Shown here: positions 59,152-64,000 of the stretch, one piece after another
Layout: each line of letters opens with the position of its first letter
Numbering within the stretch: the stretch's first letter is position 1
DNA from: Rehaibacterium terrae
GTDB lineage: Bacteria; Pseudomonadota; Gammaproteobacteria; Xanthomonadales; Xanthomonadaceae
Direction of reading: 5' to 3'
Assembly (NCBI RefSeq): GCF_014202935.1
Contig: NZ_JACHHX010000003.1
Location: forward strand, 62,001-126,000
Length of the DNA stretch: 64,000 bases
Translations under genes and position numbers: made by a program
The notes under the pieces: generated by a model
The model's input: only the letters and a program-made list of their open reading frames with translations
What the model was told of the DNA's origin: nothing
Databases searched by the model: none

Positions 59152-61679
59152 GCGAGGCGCGCGCCGGGCCGTGGCTGGCGCTGTCGGTGGCGCTGCTGTC
59201 GGCGGCGGCGCTGGGCTACCAGATCCTGCTGATGCGCTGGCTGGCGATCGCGCACTGGCAGCCGTTCGCGGCGATGATCATCAGCCTGGCCCTGCTCGGC
59301 CACGGCGCCAGCGGCACCGCGCTGAGCCTGCTGCGCGGCTGGGCGGTGGCGCGCTTCGACGCGCTGTATCCGCTGTGCGCGGCGGCGTTCGCACTCGCTG
59401 CGCCGGGCTGCGTGACGCTGGCGCAGACGATCCCGTTCAACGGCCTGGCGCTGGTCTGGGACCTACGCCAGCTCGGCTGGCTGGCGGCGCTGTACCTGTG
59501 CCTGGCGCTGCCGTTCTTCTTCGCCGCCTGTTGCTTCGGGCTGGCCTTCGCGCGTCACCCGGCACACATCCCGCGGCTGTACGGCGCCGACCTGTTCGGC
59601 GCCGGCCTCGGCGCGGCGCTGGCGATCGGTCTGCTGTTCCTGCTGCCGTTGCCGCAGGCGCTGGCCGCGGTGGCCGCGCTCGGCCTGGTCGCCGCCGGTC
59701 TGGCCGCGCTGGCGGGCGCGCGCCGCCTGCGCAGGCTGGCCGGGCTGGCGGCGCTCGGCGTTCTGCTGGCGGCGGTGCTGGACGGGACCGCGCTGCAGCC
59801 GCCGCTCAACGAGTACAAGGGACTGGCGCAGGCGTTGCGGCTGCGCGACGCGGCGGTGATCGACCAGCGCCACAGTCCCTACGGCTGGCTGGCGGTGGTG
59901 GAAAGTCCGACCGTGCCGCTGCGCCATGCGCCCGGGCTGAGCCTGCACAACAGCCAGGAGCCGCCGCCGCAGTTGGGCGTGTTCGTCGACGGCGACGCGC
60001 TCGGCGCGATCACCCGCGCGGTGGACGATCCGGCGCGGCTGGACTGGCTGGGCCGGATGACATCCGCGCTGCCCTACGTGCTGCTGGATGGCCCGCGCGT
60101 GCTGGTGCTCGGTGCCGGGGCCGGGATGGACGTGCTGCAGGCGCTGCACCTTGGCGCGCAGCACGTGCATGCGGTCGAGCCCAACCCGCAACTGCTGGCG
60201 CTGCTGTGCGAGGACTACGCGGACTACGCTGGCGCGCCCTGCGCCGATCCGCGTGTGCGGATGACGGTCGGCGATGCCCGCACCGCGCTGCGCGGCGGCG
60301 GCGCGGACTACGAACTGATCGTCTGGCCGCTGGCCGAGTCGCTGGGCGGCGCCGCGTCCGGCGCCTTCGCCGCCGAGGAGAACTACGCGCTCACCGTCGA
60401 GGCCTTCGTCGCCGCGCTGCGCCGGCTGGCGCCGGGCGGGCTGCTGGCGCTGACGCGCTGGGAGAAACTGCCGCCGCGCGACATGCTCAAGCTGTTCGCC
60501 ACCGCCGTCACGGCGCTGGAACGCGAAGGCGCCGCCGAGCCGGGCGCACGGCTGGCGGCGATCCGCGGCTGGAGCACCGGCACCCTGCTGGTCGCACGCG
60601 ATCCGTTCGACGCCGCGCGCATCGCGCGCCTGCGCGACTTCGCCGAAGGTCTGGGCTTCGACCCCGTGCACTACCCCGGCATGCCGGCCGACGAGGCCAA
60701 CCGCTACAACCTGCTGGCGCAGCCGTGGGCGTTCGAGGGCGCGCGGGCGCTGCTGTCGCCGGCGCGGGCGCAGTTCCTGCGCGACTACAAGTTCGACCTG
60801 CGGCCGGCCAGCGACGACCGCCCGTACTTCGCGCATTTCTTCCGCTGGCGCGCGCTGCCCGAACTGTGGGCGCTGCGCGGACAGGGCGCCGCGGTGCTGT
60901 TCGACGCCGGCTACCTGCTGCTGCTGGCGGCACTGGCGCAGGCGCTGCCGCTGTCGCTGCTGCTGATCCTGGCGCCGCTGCTGGCCTTGCCGCGCGGTGC
61001 CGCCGCCGGCGGCAGCCGCGCGCGGCCGGCGCTGTACTTCCTCTGCCTCGGATTGGCCTTTCTGCTGATCGAGATCGCCTGCCTGGCGCGGCTGAAGCTG
61101 TTGGTCGGCCAGCCACTGCTGGCGATCACCGTCGGGCTGGCCGGCTTCCTGTGCTTCGCCGGTCTCGGCAGCCTGCAGGCGCAGCGATTCGATCCCGACC
61201 CGGCGCGATTTCCGGCGTGGCTGCGGCGGATCGTCGCCGGCATCGCGCTGGCGCTGGGCTGGCACGTGCTGGTGGTGGCGCTGGCGCTGCATTGGGGCGG
61301 CGCGCTGGCGCTGCCGTGGCGCGCGCTGCTCGGGCTGTTGTCGATCGCGCCGCTGGCTTTCCTGATGGGCATGCCGTTTCCGCTGGGATTGTCGCGGTTG
61401 GCGCGCAGCCAGCCGGCCTTCGTGCCCTGGGCCTGGGGCATCAACGGCTGCGCCTCGGTGCTGGCGGCGCTGCTGGCGCTGCTGCTGGCGATCGACCTTG
61501 GCCTGCCGGCGACACTGCTGATCGCCTGGCTGCTCTACGCGCTGGCGGCGCTGTGCTGGCCGCTGCCGCGCGACCCGGGCGCGGCTGACGCCGCTCGTCC
61601 CCGCGGCAAGCTGCTGCGGTTCCCATCGTTCTTCACTCCGCCCGCTGCGAGAAGCGCTCGCGGTAGCGCTGCGGGCTGA
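59148..61679 (+). CDS. Multi-spanning membrane protein with central spermidine-synthase-like methyltransferase fold
   Basis: An 843-residue protein. The N-terminal third (about 1-225) has six or seven hydrophobic helices. The centre (about 245-560) has a SpeE-type Rossmann domain with VLVLGAGAGMDVLQALHLGA, HAVEPNPQL and a DARTAL loop. The C-terminal third (about 585-820) has another six or so helices, including FLIEIACLARLKLLVGQPL. Such fused spermidine-synthase-like transporters have no proven function. Aminopropyl transfer is doubtful because the usual DGxxxD pair is not seen. It is coupled to the exported isoaspartyl methyltransferase gene and overlaps the convergent AraC-type gene by 47 bp. 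Confidence 0.8.
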   Translation: MSEARAGPWLALSVALLSAAALGYQILLMRWLAIAHWQPFAAMIISLALLGHGASGTALSLLRGWAVARFDALYPLCAAAFALAAPGCVTLAQTIPFNGLALVWDLRQLGWLAALYLCLALPFFFAACCFGLAFARHPAHIPRLYGADLFGAGLGAALAIGLLFLLPLPQALAAVAALGLVAAGLAALAGARRLRRLAGLAALGVLLAAVLDGTALQPPLNEYKGLAQALRLRDAAVIDQRHSPYGWLAVVESPTVPLRHAPGLSLHNSQEPPPQLGVFVDGDALGAITRAVDDPARLDWLGRMTSALPYVLLDGPRVLVLGAGAGMDVLQALHLGAQHVHAVEPNPQLLALLCEDYADYAGAPCADPRVRMTVGDARTALRGGGADYELIVWPLAESLGGAASGAFAAEENYALTVEAFVAALRRLAPGGLLALTRWEKLPPRDMLKLFATAVTALEREGAAEPGARLAAIRGWSTGTLLVARDPFDAARIARLRDFAEGLGFDPVHYPGMPADEANRYNLLAQPWAFEGARALLSPARAQFLRDYKFDLRPASDDRPYFAHFFRWRALPELWALRGQGAAVLFDAGYLLLLAALAQALPLSLLLILAPLLALPRGAAAGGSRARPALYFLCLGLAFLLIEIACLARLKLLVGQPLLAITVGLAGFLCFAGLGSLQAQRFDPDPARFPAWLRRIVAGIALALGWHVLVVALALHWGGALALPWRALLGLLSIAPLAFLMGMPFPLGLSRLARSQPAFVPWAWGINGCASVLAALLALLLAIDLGLPATLLIAWLLYALAALCWPLPRDPGAADAARPRGKLLRFPSFFTPPAARSARGSAAG

Positions 61680-62607
61680 GGCCGATCCGCCTGGCGAAAT
61701 GATGGCGCAGGGCCGCGGCGGTGCCGAAGCCGCAACGCTCGGCGATGGCGTCGACCGGATGGGTCGTGGTTTCGAGCAGCTCGCGGGCGCGCGCCAGCCG
61801 CTCGCCCAGCAGCCACTCGCCCGGTGGCCGGCCGGTGGCCTCGCGGAAGCGGCGCAGGAAATTGCGTTCGCTCATGTGCATCTGTTCGGCCATGCGCGGC
61901 ACCGGCCAGGGCTGGTCGAGACCGGCGCGGATGCGGTCGAGCAGCGGACCGACCCCGGCGCGCTCGCGGCGCGGCACCGGCTGCTCGACGTACTGCGCCT
62001 GGCCGCCCTCGCGGTGCGCCGGCACCACCAGCCGCCGCGCGATCTGGTTGGCGACGGCCGGTCCGTAGTCGCGCCGCACCAGGTGCAGGCACAGGTCGAT
62101 GCCGGCCGAGCTGCCGGCGGAGGTGAGCAACTGGCCTTCGTCGACGTAGATCACGCCGGGATCGACCTCGATCCGCGGGTAGCGCGCACGCAGGCGTTCG
62201 GCGTGCAGCCAGTGGGTGGTCGCGCGGCGGCCGTCGAGCAGGCCGGTGGCGGCGAGCACGAACACGCCCGAGCAGATCGACAGCAGCCGCGCGCCGCGGG
62301 CGTGGGCACGACGCAGCGCGGACAGCAGCGCGGGTGGCGGATCGGTTTCGGGATCGCACCAGCCGGGGATCACGATGGTGTCGGCGCGCGCCAGCGCATT
62401 GCGCTGCGGCGCGCAGATGCGGATGCCGCCGGTGGCGCGCAACGGGCCGCTCTGTATCGGATGCACGGCGAAGCGGTACCAGTCCGGGCCCAGTTCGGGG
62501 CGCGGCAGGCCGAAGATCTCCACCGCGATGGCGAACTCGAACGTGCACAGCCCGTCGTAGGCGAGCACGGCGACGGTGTGCGGCGGTCTGTCGGTGCGGC
62601 GTGGCAT
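61633..62607 (-). CDS. AraC-family regulator with DJ-1/PfpI-like domain (FtrA-type)
   Basis: A 324-residue transcription factor. The N-terminal GATase1-like domain has VAVLAYDGLCTFEFAIAVEIFG and the nucleophile-elbow-like SICSGVFVLAATGLL. The C-terminal AraC domain has two helix-turn-helix units (PRMAEQMHMSERNFLRRFREATG and DAIAERCGFGTAAALRHHFARRIGLSP). This is the FtrA/GlxA organisation; the ligand is unknown. It is divergent from the DUF1272 gene, whose 92-bp upstream gap is a likely target. Its 3' end overlaps the membrane protein gene by 47 bp. Confidence 0.9.
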   Translation of the reverse strand: MPRRTDRPPHTVAVLAYDGLCTFEFAIAVEIFGLPRPELGPDWYRFAVHPIQSGPLRATGGIRICAPQRNALARADTIVIPGWCDPETDPPPALLSALRRAHARGARLLSICSGVFVLAATGLLDGRRATTHWLHAERLRARYPRIEVDPGVIYVDEGQLLTSAGSSAGIDLCLHLVRRDYGPAVANQIARRLVVPAHREGGQAQYVEQPVPRRERAGVGPLLDRIRAGLDQPWPVPRMAEQMHMSERNFLRRFREATGRPPGEWLLGERLARARELLETTTHPVDAIAERCGFGTAAALRHHFARRIGLSPQRYRERFSQRAE

Positions 62608-62699
62608 TGGCGGAATATTGATCCTTGTCGGCGATTACGCCAATGGCCCGTTCGTCATGGCGGCGCGACACTGGCCTGGTCCGCTACGCGAGGTATCCG

Positions 62700-62942
62700 A
62701 TGCTCCAGATGCGCCCCAACTGCCAGTGCTGCGACGCCGACCTGCCGCCCGAGTCGGCGCAGGCATGGATCTGCTCGCTGGAATGCACCTACTGCGCCGA
62801 CTGCGCGCAGGCCCGGCTCGGCGGCGTCTGCCCCGGCTGCGGCGGCGAGCTGCGGCCCAGGCCGCGCCGCTTGCCGGCGACCGCCGCCAAGTACCCGCCC
62901 TCGACCACCCGCCTGTTCACGCCGGAGCGCTGCGCCCGATGA
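62700..62942 (+). CDS. DUF1272 zinc-ribbon-like protein
   Basis: An 80-residue cytoplasmic protein of the DUF1272 family. The opening MLQMRPNCQCCDADLPP is diagnostic. It carries four Cys pairs or triplets (CQCC, ICSLEC, CADC and CPGC) suited to two zinc sites. Function is unknown. The family is often found beside AraC/FtrA-type regulators and rhodanese or flavoprotein genes. Its stop overlaps the ATG of the rhodanese gene by 3 bases. Confidence 0.88.
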   Translation: MLQMRPNCQCCDADLPPESAQAWICSLECTYCADCAQARLGGVCPGCGGELRPRPRRLPATAAKYPPSTTRLFTPERCAR

Positions 62943-63333
62943 AGACCCTGGTCAACCTCGTCCCGCCCGCCCCGTCCGACCTCGCCGCCGCGCACTACGC
63001 CGGCCGGCTGGCCTTCGAGACCGACTGCGCCGACGTCCACGCCGGCCTGATGCAGCCCGAGCGCGACTTCGTGCTGCTCGACGTGCGCTCGCCCGAGCTG
63101 TACGCGCGCGGCCACCTGCCGGGCGCGGTGAATCTGCCGCACGGCAGATCGGCGCGGAGACGCTGGCGGCGTTCCCGCCGGCGACGGTGTTCGTCACCTA
63201 CTGCGCCGGGCCGCACTGCAACGGCTCGACCAAGGCGGCGCTGAAGATCGCCCGGCTGGGACGGCCGGTGAAGGAGATGATCGGCGGTGTGACCGGCTGG
63301 CTCGACGAGGGCTTCGCGCTCGCGGGCGGCTGA
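62939..63333 (+). pseudogene. Rhodanese-domain protein with an internal frameshift
   Basis: Translation from ATG 62939 reads a clear rhodanese start (DFVLLDVRSPELYARGHLPGAVNLPHG) up to about 63144. The second half (QIGAETLAAFPPATVFVTYCAGPHCNGSTKAALKIARLGRPVKEMIGG) continues only in the frame one base back, to the stop at 63333. A single missing base, probably a C in the GGCAG stretch near 63143, explains both halves. The active-site Cys (TYCAGPHCNGST) is in the second half, so the unshifted product is inactive. This could be a real pseudogene, a sequencing error or recoding. It is coupled to the DUF1272 gene. Confidence 0.8.
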
Positions 63334-63348
63334 GGCGGGGCCGGTGGC

Positions 63349-64000
63349 TCAGCGCACCTGCGCGGCGTGCTCGCGGGCGACCAGCCAGTCGACGGTGCGC
63401 AGCATGCCTTCCAGGCCGCCCTCGCGGGTCGCCATCACCTTGTACTTGCCGGCGACCACGAAGGTCGGCGTGGCCTCGATGCCCCAGCGCTGCAGCAGCT
63501 GCTGCGAGCGGGCGATCTTCGCATTGACCGCGAACGAGTCCATGGTCGAGGCGAACACCGCCGGGTCGACGCCGTGGCGGCCGTACCACTGGGCGATACG
63601 CGGCGCGGCGTCGGCGGTCATCGGCAGGCTGCGCTCGACGTGGATGGCGTGGAACAGGGCGTCGTGGGTGGCGTCGAGCACGCCCATCGCCTCGGCGGTG
63701 TAGAAGGCACGGGCATAGGGCGTCCAGAAGCCGCCGAACGCGGCCGGCACGTAGACGAAATTGACGTGCGCCGGGAGGCGCTTCTTCCACGCGTTGACGT
63801 GCGGCTGCAGGTTGGCGCAGTGGATGCAGGTGTAGCCGAACACCTCGGCGACCTCGACCTTGCCGGCGACCGGCTGCGCCGGCATGGCCGGCTCGATGCG
63901 GGTGTAGTCGACGCCCTCGACCGGGGCCGGGCCGGGCGGCGGCGCGGTGGCTTCGGCGGTCGGCGTGGCCGATGCGGCGGTGTCCTCGGCGGCGGGCGCA
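63349..64000 (-). CDS. Thiol:disulfide interchange protein, DsbA family (5' end outside window)
   Basis: At least 217 codons of a second DsbA-like protein are present; the N-terminus lies beyond 64000. A Pro/Ala/Thr-rich spacer (ATAPPPGPAPVEG) precedes the thioredoxin fold. The active site is again C-I-H-C (VFGYTCIHCANLQP), the cis-proline loop is IEATPTFVV, and the remainder aligns with the protein encoded at 5219, including SFAVNAKIARSQQL versus SFAVSAKIARAKQV. It is a paralogue of that gene. The spacer suggests a lipoprotein or a tethered periplasmic form. Confidence 0.88.
   Translation of the reverse strand, partial: APAAEDTAASATPTAEATAPPPGPAPVEGVDYTRIEPAMPAQPVAGKVEVAEVFGYTCIHCANLQPHVNAWKKRLPAHVNFVYVPAAFGGFWTPYARAFYTAEAMGVLDATHDALFHAIHVERSLPMTADAAPRIAQWYGRHGVDPAVFASTMDSFAVNAKIARSQQLLQRWGIEATPTFVVAGKYKVMATREGGLEGMLRTVDWLVAREHAAQVR

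Noticed and set aside
59148-61679. True spermidine synthase
   Set aside because: The catalytic aspartate pattern for aminopropyl transfer is not evident, and most of the protein is membrane helices.
61699-63120. Plus-strand open frame reading opposite the AraC-type gene into the rhodanese tail
   Set aside because: The part opposite the AraC-type gene is non-coding shadow. Only the C-terminal end is the frameshifted rhodanese half.

Overview
The window is a contiguous stretch of a very GC-rich gammaproteobacterial chromosome. It most likely comes from the Xanthomonadales/Lysobacterales. That placement is inferred from gene content and order, not from a marker tree: plant-type glutamate-cysteine ligase, engB next to cytochrome c4 and dsbA, a CGFS glutaredoxin fused to a rhodanese, ftsE-ftsX followed by a response regulator, ung and rpoH, and a TonB-receptor-linked maltodextrin locus joined to a zwf-pgl-edd-glk-eda block. 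No rRNA, tRNA, CRISPR array, prophage or insertion sequence was recognised.

Positions 1-31.4 kb are mostly housekeeping. They hold the 5' end of ppc, a TPR lipoprotein, gshA, engB, cytochrome c4, a DsbA-like protein, an endonuclease/exonuclease/phosphatase-family protein, a large TonB-dependent receptor, a TSUP permease, soluble lytic transglycosylase, an NDUFA9-like oxidoreductase and cca. After these come a VanZ-like protein, a MidA-type methyltransferase, the glutaredoxin fusion, an SGNH hydrolase, an aminotransferase, rsgA, a QEGLA/MATCAP-like protease, maeB, an orphan GspF/PilC-like protein, ftsEX, a double-receiver protein, ung and rpoH. Two control features stand out. Twelve copies of a 7-bp repeat abut the ftsE start codon, and a near-perfect CIRCE operator lies directly upstream of rpoH.

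Positions 31.4-58.2 kb form a starch/maltodextrin island. It encodes a cytoplasmic GH13 alpha-glucosidase, a flavin-dependent halogenase homologue, a GH13 lipoprotein, an exported GH31 glucosidase, a long exported GH13 amylase, a TonB-dependent receptor, an SLC45-like MFS transporter, a second GH13 lipoprotein and a LacI-family repressor. It is followed by the complete glucose-to-Entner-Doudoroff set eda, glk, edd, pgl and zwf. The inferred route is: glucan is cut at the cell surface or in the periplasm, imported by the TonB receptor and then the MFS permease, hydrolysed to glucose, phosphorylated by Glk and passed through Zwf-Pgl-Edd-Eda. The same 14-bp palindrome (TGAATACGTATGCA) occurs in three promoter regions of this island. 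A weaker version precedes zwf.

The island is interrupted at about 39.5-40.27 kb by a lower-GC insert of two small membrane-protein genes. They are separated by a textbook 60-bp integron attC site, so this is a gene-cassette array with no integrase in the window.

Positions 58.3-64 kb hold an exported isoaspartyl methyltransferase joined to a multi-membrane-spanning spermidine-synthase-like protein, an FtrA-type AraC regulator, a DUF1272 protein, a frameshifted rhodanese and the C-terminal part of a second DsbA-like protein that runs off the window.
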